From: Rossellomorea aquimaris
Lineage (GTDB): Bacteria; Bacillota; Bacilli; Bacillales; Fictibacillaceae
Length of the DNA: 64,000 nucleotides
Assembly: GCA_020524245.1 (NCBI GenBank)
Contig: JAIVLN010000002.1
Coordinates: 1-64,000 of the forward strand
Reading direction: 5' to 3'
Position numbers and translations under genes: made by a program. Under the pieces are notes generated by a model. The model had not been told where the DNA came from, did not search any database, and saw only the letters and a program-made list of their open reading frames with translations. Below, piece by piece: positions 52,846 through 61,214 of this stretch; positions within the stretch are counted from its first letter, which is position 1, and each line of letters begins with the position of its first letter.

Positions 52846-55800
52846 TTATGGCAATCGCAACAAATGTCCACCATCAAAAAAGTATAGATATTTCTCCTTA
52901 CAAGGTTTCTTCCATATTTCTTCAATTGCTTTTGCATAGAGACTCAACTGGATTTCGTATCTTTTTTCAAGTATCGGTCTTGCTTTCTCATAACTTTCGA
53001 AGCGGTTAGTAATTGCATCTGTCTTATAATCCAGCAGGATGAATCCATCCTCTTCTTCAATAACACAGTCCATGACACCTTGAATCAAAACGTGTTCTTC
53101 TCCTTGGCTATTCCAATCCGAATAGGCTTGTTCTGCTGGCAATCCCAGGCTGAAAGGCACTTCTCTATGGACACGGGAAGATGCCAGCATCTTTTCCCCT
53201 AACTCTGTTTGGAAGAATCGTTCAATTGATTGAATATCGATGACTTCCGCCTGGGTTGTTGTCATCAATTCGCGGTTTACAAGTTTTGCGATGCTTTCTT
53301 TGATCGACTGAAGATCAACAGGACTGTTCGCAGGTATATGCTGCATGACCATGTGCATGGCCGTACCTTTCTCAGCTGCACTGAGGGACTTATCCTGCAT
53401 GAAACTTGGCCTTTCACCGATCGTACTGCGAAGCTGCCTCACAAATGACTGATCACCGTACTCATCCCTTGCTTCCACATTCCTTTTCAGTTCAGTCACC
53501 GATTGTTTAGACATATGCCTCTTGGAATGTTGGTACGGGTATTCCCATGAAAGTCTCCTATCAACTTCATCTTCCAACTCGGCCACCGGAACTTGCTCCC
53601 AATTCCGTATATATTCCAGGCGATCTTGTTTTTCTTCAGCCTTCTCATCAGTTGCCATGGCGATCTCACTTGATTGCAGAATGGACAAAGCCCATTGATT
53701 CTCTGAACTTCCTAATGTCTCATAAGACGGTAGAACTGCTCCTAAACGTTCTCTTAAATGTGTCATACTAGGGTGACGGATGACTGCAGGTCCAATCCAG
53801 TCTAGATAGGATTTAGCTGCAGCCCTTTCAAAATCGGGAAGCAACCATCCTTTACGAGAAATCATGTGCTGCCATTGTTGCAGCTGTTTATCCAAATCGC
53901 GAAGTGCGCCGACTAGCACCAATTTTTCTTTCGCTCGTGTCAACGCAACATATAGAATTCTCATCTCTTCTGCAATCATTTCCATCCTGAGTCGTTTCTG
54001 AATAGCTAGCTGTGGTAGAGATGGGTAGCTGACCCGATGTTTTGGATTCATGAATTTCGCTCCAAAACCGATCTCCTTGTGAAGCAAAAATCCTCCGCGC
54101 ATATCCATTTCATTAAATCGTTTGTTCAATTTCGCAAGAAACACAACAGGAAACTCAAGTCCTTTACTCTTATGAATCGTCATGATACGGACTACATCTT
54201 CCTGCTCCCCGAGGGCGCGGGCAGTTCCCAGATCCTTGCCTTGATCCTTCATTCTCTCTATGAATCTTAAGAATCGGAACAAACCTCTGAACGATGTATT
54301 TTCATATTGACGTGCACGATCGTACAAAGCACGTAGATTTGCTTGACGTTGCTGTCCACCAGGCATTCCGCCAACGTAGTCGTAATATCCGGTTTCACGG
54401 TAAATCTGCCAGATCAAATCAGAAAGGTCTCCTTGTCTTGCTTTCGTTCTCCAACGTTGTAGATTTTTGTAAAAGAACGCTAGCTTCTCCCGAGTTGATG
54501 TCTGATCTGTGTTTTCCAAATAGGAAACGACTGCTTCATAGTAAGAGCCTTTTTTGTTGGCGACTCTAACTTCAGCCATCTCTTCCCCACTTAAAGCGAT
54601 AATCGGGGAACGGAGCACTGATGCTAGAGGGATGTCCTGATACGGATTATCGATCACCTGTAGTAAGGACATCAAGATGGAGACCTCAACGGCTTCGAAA
54701 TAACCTGTGGAAAGATCCGCATAGGCTGGTATGCCCTGTTTCTTGAACTCTTCTTGAATGGTCGGGGCTGCAGTAGCCGTTGAACGTAACAGGATGACAA
54801 TATCTCTGTATGTGATCGGACGGTGTTGTTTCAGCTTTGCATCGTATACCTGATACGGCGTCTGATTCTCATTATGACCGATCAGTTCTTTGATACGAGT
54901 TGCCATCCACCTGGCTTCCAATTGGATGGATTCCAAGTTTTCGATGTCCTCGTCATCCTCATCCCCTTCGTCACTTCGGTCGATCAAGACTAATTCTGTC
55001 CTTGCCTCTTCTGTTTCAGGGAAGTCTGCTCCCAGGTGTAGTTCAGCAGCATCATCGTACTCGATTTCTCCGACAGACTCATTCATGATCTGTTTGAAAA
55101 TGAAATTTGTGCTGTCGATGACATCCCTTCGGCTTCGAAAATTTCTTGATAGATCGATTCGAACCCCTTCTCCGGGATCTGAACCATGAAATCTCTTGTA
55201 CTTATCCAAAAAGAGGGATGGTTCAGCCAAACGGAAACGATAGATGCTTTGTTTCACATCTCCAACCATGAACAAGTTGGAGCCATCCTCTGGTTCTTTG
55301 GTGACAAGCTGGACGATGGATTCCTGAACGAGGTTCGTATCTTGATATTCGTCTACGAGAACTTCAATGAATTTATGGCGATATTCTTTGGCAGCTTGTG
55401 ATGGCACGAGTACCTCTTCTGTGCTGTCACTACCGGACAAAACTTCCAAGCAATAATGCTCAAGATCTGAAAAGTCGACGAGTCCTTTGTCTTTTTTAGC
55501 AGCCTGGAATCGATCAGAGAAACGTTTCACGAGGCTTACGAGAGTATTCATGACAGGAGCCAATTCACGGATATGATGGATGTAGGATTCCGGACTTCGG
55601 CTGAAAAGATCTTCCTTGAGACCATCAACTTGCTTCTTCACACGATCCCGCAAAGACTTGACCTGTTCTTTCAACACTTCAGCATAATCGTCGCCTTTAC
55701 ATGCCTTAAGTCTAGTAAAGGAGCCTTCTTGAAATGCATCATAAAGCTCTGACCAAGAACGCATGCCCGCGGACAACAGATTCTGTATGAATTGTTCATC

Positions 55801-56586
55801 ACTTTGAAGGGTTTCATAATATGGCCCTGGACCACCGGGAGCAAGTGCCCACTCCTTAGCCTGTTCAACCAATTCCAACATCCCTCTAAGCTGGAGCTGG
55901 ACATCCTGAATCAATTCATTCGTCCAACTGAGTTCTTCAAGGGTATCAACCTTTTCGCTCATCTCATATTTTTCAACCATCCGATCTAGCCAAACCTTAG
56001 GCCAAGGGTAACTACGCGCAAAATCATAAAGATGGATGATCATCTTCTGGATTTCATCATCTGCGCGGTCATTACTGAATCGGTCGACCAGGTCGAAAAA
56101 GGTTTCGTTGTCTTCTTTTCCGTATTCTTCTTCCAACAGCTCTTCCAAAACTTCCTGGCGAATCAATTCACCTTCCGTTTCATCAGCGATTCTGAAGTTG
56201 GGATCAAGGTCCAATTGGTAGTAATATTTCCTTAGAACCTCTATACAAAATGAGTGCAGAGTCGATATCGAAGCTCGATTCAATAAAGTGAGTTGCCTTC
56301 TCAAGTGAAGGGAACCCGGTCTTTCCTTCAGTGCTTTCTCCAATGCGACACCAATTCTCTTACGCATTTCGGCTGCAGCAGCATTCGTAAACGTTACAAT
56401 CAACAGGCGGTCCACATCGACTCCCTCTTGATCCGTCAATCGACGGATGATTCGTTCCACAAGGACTGCCGTCTTACCAGAGCCTGCGGCTGCCGCTACA
56501 AGGATGTCTTCCCCTCTTGCCGTAATGGCGTGCCATTGTTCATCGGTCCATTGTGCATTTTCAGGTTTGGGTATCACTTCACGCAT
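52846..56586 (-). CDS. addA: AddA, helicase-nuclease subunit
   Basis: A 1246-residue UvrD-type helicase with a C-terminal nuclease. Walker A AAAGSGKT is at residues 32-39, motif II VDEYQDTN, motif III GDVKQSIYRFR, motif V TIHKSKGLEFPVVF, motif VI YVALTRAKEKL, and the RecB-type nuclease block LLDYKTD near the end. With AddB it resects double-strand breaks to Chi. The ATG at 56586 (MREVIPK) has AAGGAGG 7 nt upstream and overlaps the addB stop by 8 bases; an in-frame ATG at 56631 lacks a site. Confidence 0.95.
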   Translation of the reverse strand: MREVIPKPENAQWTDEQWHAITARGEDILVAAAAGSGKTAVLVERIIRRLTDQEGVDVDRLLIVTFTNAAAAEMRKRIGVALEKALKERPGSLHLRRQLTLLNRASISTLHSFCIEVLRKYYYQLDLDPNFRIADETEGELIRQEVLEELLEEEYGKEDNETFFDLVDRFSNDRADDEIQKMIIHLYDFARSYPWPKVWLDRMVEKYEMSEKVDTLEELSWTNELIQDVQLQLRGMLELVEQAKEWALAPGGPGPYYETLQSDEQFIQNLLSAGMRSWSELYDAFQEGSFTRLKACKGDDYAEVLKEQVKSLRDRVKKQVDGLKEDLFSRSPESYIHHIRELAPVMNTLVSLVKRFSDRFQAAKKDKGLVDFSDLEHYCLEVLSGSDSTEEVLVPSQAAKEYRHKFIEVLVDEYQDTNLVQESIVQLVTKEPEDGSNLFMVGDVKQSIYRFRLAEPSLFLDKYKRFHGSDPGEGVRIDLSRNFRSRRDVIDSTNFIFKQIMNESVGEIEYDDAAELHLGADFPETEEARTELVLIDRSDEGDEDDEDIENLESIQLEARWMATRIKELIGHNENQTPYQVYDAKLKQHRPITYRDIVILLRSTATAAPTIQEEFKKQGIPAYADLSTGYFEAVEVSILMSLLQVIDNPYQDIPLASVLRSPIIALSGEEMAEVRVANKKGSYYEAVVSYLENTDQTSTREKLAFFYKNLQRWRTKARQGDLSDLIWQIYRETGYYDYVGGMPGGQQRQANLRALYDRARQYENTSFRGLFRFLRFIERMKDQGKDLGTARALGEQEDVVRIMTIHKSKGLEFPVVFLAKLNKRFNEMDMRGGFLLHKEIGFGAKFMNPKHRVSYPSLPQLAIQKRLRMEMIAEEMRILYVALTRAKEKLVLVGALRDLDKQLQQWQHMISRKGWLLPDFERAAAKSYLDWIGPAVIRHPSMTHLRERLGAVLPSYETLGSSENQWALSILQSSEIAMATDEKAEEKQDRLEYIRNWEQVPVAELEDEVDRRLSWEYPYQHSKRHMSKQSVTELKRNVEARDEYGDQSFVRQLRSTIGERPSFMQDKSLSAAEKGTAMHMVMQHIPANSPVDLQSIKESIAKLVNRELMTTTQAEVIDIQSIERFFQTELGEKMLASSRVHREVPFSLGLPAEQAYSDWNSQGEEHVLIQGVMDCVIEEEDGFILLDYKTDAITNRFESYEKARPILEKRYEIQLSLYAKAIEEIWKKPCKEKYLYFFDGGHLLRLP

Positions 56587-59500
56587 CGAGGTCTCCTCCT
56601 TTCTCACGCATTCTCTCAAACAATTCTTCATCTTTCATGTTTTTCAACGAACGATAATTGTTTTCTTCTAATGATTGGTCAAACTGACATACTGAGCGAA
56701 AAGAACAGTATGTGCACGGTGTACGATTTTGCATCTCATATGGTGCAATGTCGATATTTCCTTCCATGATGTCTGACCCGATATTTCCTATCATTGATTT
56801 AACATAGGAACGGACTGCGTCAAATTGATCTCTATTCAATAAGGAAGAGCCTTTTCTGAAGTTGCCATCCTTTTTCATAGCTACGGGAATGATTTCAGAG
56901 TGTCCCTCAATCGTTTTGTCCATAAGGTGGACCACGTCTTCATCCTCCAAGACATATCCTTTCATCTTGAACTTTTTGAACAGTTCTTTCTCGATTTCGT
57001 CGAGGGTCAGCATTTTTTTCGATGAATGGACAGGATCGTGAACATGGAAATACAATACACCAGCTGGATCAGCTTTCTTACCAAGCCAATCCTTCGAGTA
57101 GGTCAATACGACATCCAGATAAGTTAGCATCTGTAAGGCAATGCCGTAGTAGACCTCTGAAAGGTTTAATCCTTTTTGGCTGGACTTATAATCGATGACC
57201 CTCAACAGAAGGCCGTCGTCATTCATAGCGGTATCCACCCGATCGATTCTGCCGATGACTTCCATCGTCGTACCGTCCTTCAATTGATATTTCAACGGTG
57301 GTATTTTTTCATTACCTCCGAATCCGACTTCAAGTCCTACAGGTGAAAAGCCACTCGCTTTGGCCTGTTCGCTTAACGCAAAGGATGCTCGCCCCACAAC
57401 ATTTTTCAACTTTCGCTTGATGTATTGATAGCGGTTAGAGCTTAATAGAATTTGACTTTGCAGACGGGGTGCCAGCTTTTCGACCACTTCGCTGGCCAGT
57501 CGATTACAATCTTTAGCAGACAATTCCCTCCAATCGATTTTTCTCTGTTGGAGGATATCTGCCACCTCTTTCAACGCAGCGTGGAATAATTGTCCGATGT
57601 CCGGTGCCTCCAACCGGTACATCTGCCTTTCCTCGAGTTTCAGTCCATAACTTGCAAAATGGGAGAATGGACATGATTGGTGCTTTTCCATTCTTGATAC
57701 ACTTGCTTTCAAACTTTCCCCGTATAAATCCTTACTCGTTTCCTTTTTCAAGCGATCGGTTTTGTTTTCATAGAAGAGACTGTGAATGGTCCTTCTAGCT
57801 GGAGCTGACCAATTTTCGTCGTACACGAACCAGTTATACACATTCCACCATTCATTTGCTAGAGGGTAACCCCTTTGCCATTGGCGGAGCTGAGCAGTTA
57901 AAAATGACAAAGTCCTCCCTGGTCTTCCAATAAACCGGATCGTTTCTTCTTCACTTTCATTCGGTTCCTGCATGATGAAGCGTTCCTTTTGTTCTGGATA
58001 CATCTCTTTGAGCTGATTGATCAGAATGGAAGGGACAAGTGACTTCCCTTCTTCGTCTGCTAATGGATATGAAACGAGAAGATAATCAGATGCACTCGAT
58101 AATGCCATGTATATCAAAAAGTTTTCATCCAATAGATTCTCACGTGCAGTCGGTGCCATTTCGATTCCAAGAGATTGTAAGGCTTCCCGATCATCTTCTG
58201 ATAAAATGCCGTCCTCACTTGGCTTAGCGGGCAAAACCCCATCATTCACGCCCAATATGAAACTGCATTTTACTTGATAGAACCTGGATCGATCTAAGCT
58301 TCCAATCAAAACTTGATCAATAGATGGAGGTACGAGTGCGAATTTCATCGACTCAAGCCCGGTATCCAGCATCTTGTTGAAGAGTTCCAGACTTAACGGC
58401 TCGTCACCGACGATTTCTACCATCTGTTCCATCAAATCGATGACTGCTTGCCAGACTTGATCGTGTTCACGAGCAAGGCTTAATTCGCCTGCCTCTTCAG
58501 CTTTATATCGCCAGTTTTCTAGTTTTGAGGGAATCTGTAAATGTTCTAAATATAGATAGAGCGCTTCACATAACTCACGCCCATTCCGAGCTGCTTTCAG
58601 ATCTCGCTGCAATCTTGCTAAAGGTCCTGAGATCATGTGTCTGGCAGCATTGATTTTTGTCTGCTTTTCTCTTTCTTCATCCGTCTGGTTACCAAAGCTG
58701 GCATCCAATGATCTGAACTTCCGATAGATCCAATCTTCCTGACTGCACCATCTCTTTTTCCCATGAATCCCATGAGCAAGCACATAATTTTCCAGCAAGT
58801 CAACTTGTTCTCTGAGCTGTTGGGTCGTCCACACGTCATGATCAAACAGCAAGTCCGTCTTCACACACCTGAACACCGCGTCATAACGCCAATTTTGAAG
58901 TATGACATCAAGGCTTGACCGTATACATTCGATGACAGGATGATGGAGCATGGATCGTTTTTGATCCAAGAAATAAGGAATCTCGTAATCTTCCAATAAC
59001 GTGTTCAATAGATCGGAGTATGTAGATGCATCCCTTACGAGTACCGCAATATCCCTATATCGATAGCCTTTGTTGAAAACAAGGTCCTGGATGTCCCTCG
59101 CAATGCCTTCCACTTCTGCTCTTCGATTCACTGCACCACTGATATGGACGTTACTTTCCCCATAATAAGGAACAACAGGTCTTTCATGAAAATAATTCTC
59201 CAGGTGACGGATCGATGGTGAAGCCTCGAAGCGTGGTTTCTGCCCGAGAAAATGGATTGGTTCAACCTCAATACCTTCTTCTTGTGCAATAGAGTGCACC
59301 TTCTGATAGGTCGTACTGGTCATTCGGAATAAGTCCAAATCAGACGCTTCATGATCACTCGGTTCATCCATTGTCAATGTAACCGTTGTTCTACTTGCCT
59401 TCTTCATCAGAGCACGTAGAGCGCCCAACTCTTGGGGCGTATAACTATGGAATCCATCAATCCAGACTTCACAGTCATCAAAAAATGATGAATCAGGCAT

Positions 59501-60076
59501 TCTTTCTTCTAACAAACGTAAATAATCTTCCGAATCTACGTATTTGTCTGCCAACATTTCTTCCAGTTCATGATAGATGATATGTAAATCGTGAAGTTTA
59601 TCCTTCAACAGATTGCGGTCTTCCGTTTCTTCAAGAAGCTTTTCTTCCAACTGTTCCAAATCATTTGAACCAAGACAATACCTTTTGAACTCCTTTACCA
59701 TTTCTTCCAGCAGTTCATAGAATCCACTTTGCTCAGAAGATTTCTGGAATAGGATCAAATCCTTTTTATGTTTTTCAACCACTTTCCGGAGGAGCATGTT
59801 CATTCCCGTCGAGGTGAGATGGTACCTTGTCAATCCACCTGCCTCTTGAAGGACTTTAAGGGCTAAGCGGGAAAAACTAAACACCTGTGCTCGTATCATT
59901 CCGCCTAATCCAGGTGTTTTCACTAATTCGTATTCCATTTGAAATGTCATTTGATCTGGTACGAGCATGACAATCGGTTTTCCGCTCGGTACATTATGTA
60001 ATTCTTCTCTGATTTCATTTAAACAGTTGGTCGTCTTTCCACTACCCGACCTTCCTAACATGAATCGGACCGACAT
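56579..60076 (-). CDS. addB: AddB, helicase-like/nuclease subunit
   Basis: A 1165-residue subunit. A Walker A motif GRSGSGKTTNC near residues 8-18 heads an inactive helicase core that reads Chi in known AddAB. The C-terminal nuclease has GRIDRVD and VIDYKSS, held by a 4Fe-4S cluster: one Cys in KHQSCPFSHF and the trio CTYCSFRSVC near the end (C-x2-C-x5-C). AAGGGG precedes the ATG. It is the first gene of the add/sbc block and lies about 100 bases after the YhjD-like gene. Confidence 0.95.
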   Translation of the reverse strand: MSVRFMLGRSGSGKTTNCLNEIREELHNVPSGKPIVMLVPDQMTFQMEYELVKTPGLGGMIRAQVFSFSRLALKVLQEAGGLTRYHLTSTGMNMLLRKVVEKHKKDLILFQKSSEQSGFYELLEEMVKEFKRYCLGSNDLEQLEEKLLEETEDRNLLKDKLHDLHIIYHELEEMLADKYVDSEDYLRLLEERMPDSSFFDDCEVWIDGFHSYTPQELGALRALMKKASRTTVTLTMDEPSDHEASDLDLFRMTSTTYQKVHSIAQEEGIEVEPIHFLGQKPRFEASPSIRHLENYFHERPVVPYYGESNVHISGAVNRRAEVEGIARDIQDLVFNKGYRYRDIAVLVRDASTYSDLLNTLLEDYEIPYFLDQKRSMLHHPVIECIRSSLDVILQNWRYDAVFRCVKTDLLFDHDVWTTQQLREQVDLLENYVLAHGIHGKKRWCSQEDWIYRKFRSLDASFGNQTDEEREKQTKINAARHMISGPLARLQRDLKAARNGRELCEALYLYLEHLQIPSKLENWRYKAEEAGELSLAREHDQVWQAVIDLMEQMVEIVGDEPLSLELFNKMLDTGLESMKFALVPPSIDQVLIGSLDRSRFYQVKCSFILGVNDGVLPAKPSEDGILSEDDREALQSLGIEMAPTARENLLDENFLIYMALSSASDYLLVSYPLADEEGKSLVPSILINQLKEMYPEQKERFIMQEPNESEEETIRFIGRPGRTLSFLTAQLRQWQRGYPLANEWWNVYNWFVYDENWSAPARRTIHSLFYENKTDRLKKETSKDLYGESLKASVSRMEKHQSCPFSHFASYGLKLEERQMYRLEAPDIGQLFHAALKEVADILQQRKIDWRELSAKDCNRLASEVVEKLAPRLQSQILLSSNRYQYIKRKLKNVVGRASFALSEQAKASGFSPVGLEVGFGGNEKIPPLKYQLKDGTTMEVIGRIDRVDTAMNDDGLLLRVIDYKSSQKGLNLSEVYYGIALQMLTYLDVVLTYSKDWLGKKADPAGVLYFHVHDPVHSSKKMLTLDEIEKELFKKFKMKGYVLEDEDVVHLMDKTIEGHSEIIPVAMKKDGNFRKGSSLLNRDQFDAVRSYVKSMIGNIGSDIMEGNIDIAPYEMQNRTPCTYCSFRSVCQFDQSLEENNYRSLKNMKDEELFERMREKGGDLDA

Positions 60077-60176
60077 GAATATTCCCCTTTCCGTAACAAC
60101 GAGAATCGTATCATTTATTATCTCATTTTTTCAGGTGAATTTGTAGGAAATACCTTTTGGCAAGTATTGAAAAAAA

Positions 60177-60557
60177 CTATAAAGCGTTCGGCGGACGACT
60201 CCTCCAAGGAAGTCCCAGAAATAGACGTTGGAGAGTTAGCTCAGCTTGATTTCGAAGGTGGAAGTTGGAGTACTTGATGACTTCGTCGTATCCTCTTACG
60301 ATGACGTGGTATTCAGAGGTATCTTCATAAATACGGTGAAAGGATACTTTAATGTTCTTAGAACGCATCTCTTTCCTGATTTGATGGAGCTCTTGAGTGA
60401 TTTCCCTCATTTTCTCCTCAATCCAAAGAACGTACGGTTGAGTGAATTTGAAAGGAGCCCGTTGGAAGATTTGCAGATCGCGATTGAGGATCGTCAACAA
60501 CATGGGGTACAGGATGAACCGATCAATGAGCAGACTCTCTTCTTTCGTTGCGTACAT
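60177..60557 (-). CDS. Conserved hypothetical protein, YhjD-like
   Basis: A 126-residue soluble, mainly helical protein with many charged residues (IEEKMREITQELHQIRKEMRSKNIKV) and a C-terminal YEVIVRGY-like strand region. It resembles B. subtilis YhjD from memory, a protein of unknown function; the resemblance needs a search. It starts 14 bases after the WYL mini-gene, with AAGGAG 10 nt before its ATG, and is followed by addB on the same strand. Position below a LexA box points to a DNA-damage role. Confidence 0.65.
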   Translation of the reverse strand: MYATKEESLLIDRFILYPMLLTILNRDLQIFQRAPFKFTQPYVLWIEEKMREITQELHQIRKEMRSKNIKVSFHRIYEDTSEYHVIVRGYDEVIKYSNFHLRNQAELTLQRLFLGLPWRSRPPNAL

Positions 60558-60571
60558 GGTTCGCTCACTCC

Positions 60572-60805
60572 TTAACCGGCATGATGATTCGATTGTTTGC
60601 GATTATAAGGAAGAATTCTACATGAAAGTACACGATCGATGTGAAAGGTTCGTGTTTGTCTCCGTAACGAACAATAGGCGGTCATTGTCGTTTCAGTCAT
60701 GGACGAAATCCAGATGACACGTTGAGTAATCGAATCGTCGTTTGCTAGATACACGATTTCAATCGGCTTGTTCTGCTCGTAAGCACGGACCAACATACGT
60801 TTCAT
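60572..60805 (-). CDS. Stand-alone WYL/YolD-like mini-protein
   Basis: A 77-residue protein that is nearly all one small beta domain: NKPIEIVYLANDD, then TMTAYCSLRRQTRTFHIDRVLSCRI. The R-x-F-x-x-D-R-V pattern is that of WYL domains, which bind ssDNA or nucleotides and often regulate damage or phage responses; YolD-type proteins are related in fold. The start is at MKRMLV with GAGGAGG 7 nt upstream; an in-frame ATG at 60886 lies above the promoter. First gene after a LexA-controlled promoter. Confidence 0.7.
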   Translation of the reverse strand: MKRMLVRAYEQNKPIEIVYLANDDSITQRVIWISSMTETTMTAYCSLRRQTRTFHIDRVLSCRILPYNRKQSNHHAG

Positions 60806-60826
60806 GTGAGTACCTCCTCTTTTTTT

Positions 60827-60856
60827 ATTATATACGAACAAACGTTCTGTATGCAA
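60827..60856 (-). promoter_or_regulatory. SigA promoter with LexA (SOS) box in the spacer
   Basis: On the minus strand TTGCAT (60851-60856), an 18-base spacer and TATAAT (60827-60832). The spacer holds a dyad at 60835-60848, CGAACAAACGTTCT on the plus strand, which fits the Gram-positive LexA consensus CGAACRNRYGTTYC in 13 of 14 positions. Repression by LexA and induction by DNA damage are expected. Confidence 0.8.
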
Positions 60857-60899
60857 TGGAATTTGATTGGTAAATTTTACTTTCAAGAAAAAAGCTCGT

Positions 60900-61176
60900 A
60901 AGAACCATTTACGGATTTCAAACGAAATTCACGACACTCCTGCGGGAATAGCGAGCCAGGCGAGACCCCGCAACGAACACGTGGGTCAAGCATCATAAAG
61001 GATCTTCGACTGCTTTAAGGAACTTCGACTAAGTACCATCACGTCCTGTGATGAACGTCGAAGTCAGTACATCCTGTACAAGTCCGTCCTGTGGTGAACG
61101 TCGAAGCCATCACATCCTGTGGAAGTGAGGCTTGCGGTTCGCCCGCGGAAAGGGAGTGTATTTCGAAGAAAACAAT
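60900..61176. repeat. Long Bacillaceae palindromic repeat element with internal sub-repeats
   Basis: Outer blocks CGACACTCCTGCGGGAA (60930) and CCCGCGGAAAGGGAGTGT (61142-61159) are inverted relatives. Between them lie AGCGAGCC-AGGCGAGACCCCGC, two copies of a TGAACGTCGAAG block (about 61051 and 61096) and small hairpins of the form CAC-TCCTG-GTG and GTAC-ATCCT-GTAC. No ORF of note is present. It fills the 409 bases between the WYL gene and the ABC-F gene apart from the promoter above and terminator below. A shortened copy lies at 6989-7054. Confidence 0.75.
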
Positions 61177-61209
61177 AAAAAAGCTGACGTTCATACGCCA
61201 GCTTTTTCA
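61177..61209 (-). terminator. Intrinsic terminator of the ABC-F gene
   Basis: AAAAAGCTGGCG / CGTCAGCTTTTT on the minus strand, 6-base loop, one mismatch, then TTATTG. Confidence 0.88.
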
Positions 61210-61214
61210 ATCGT

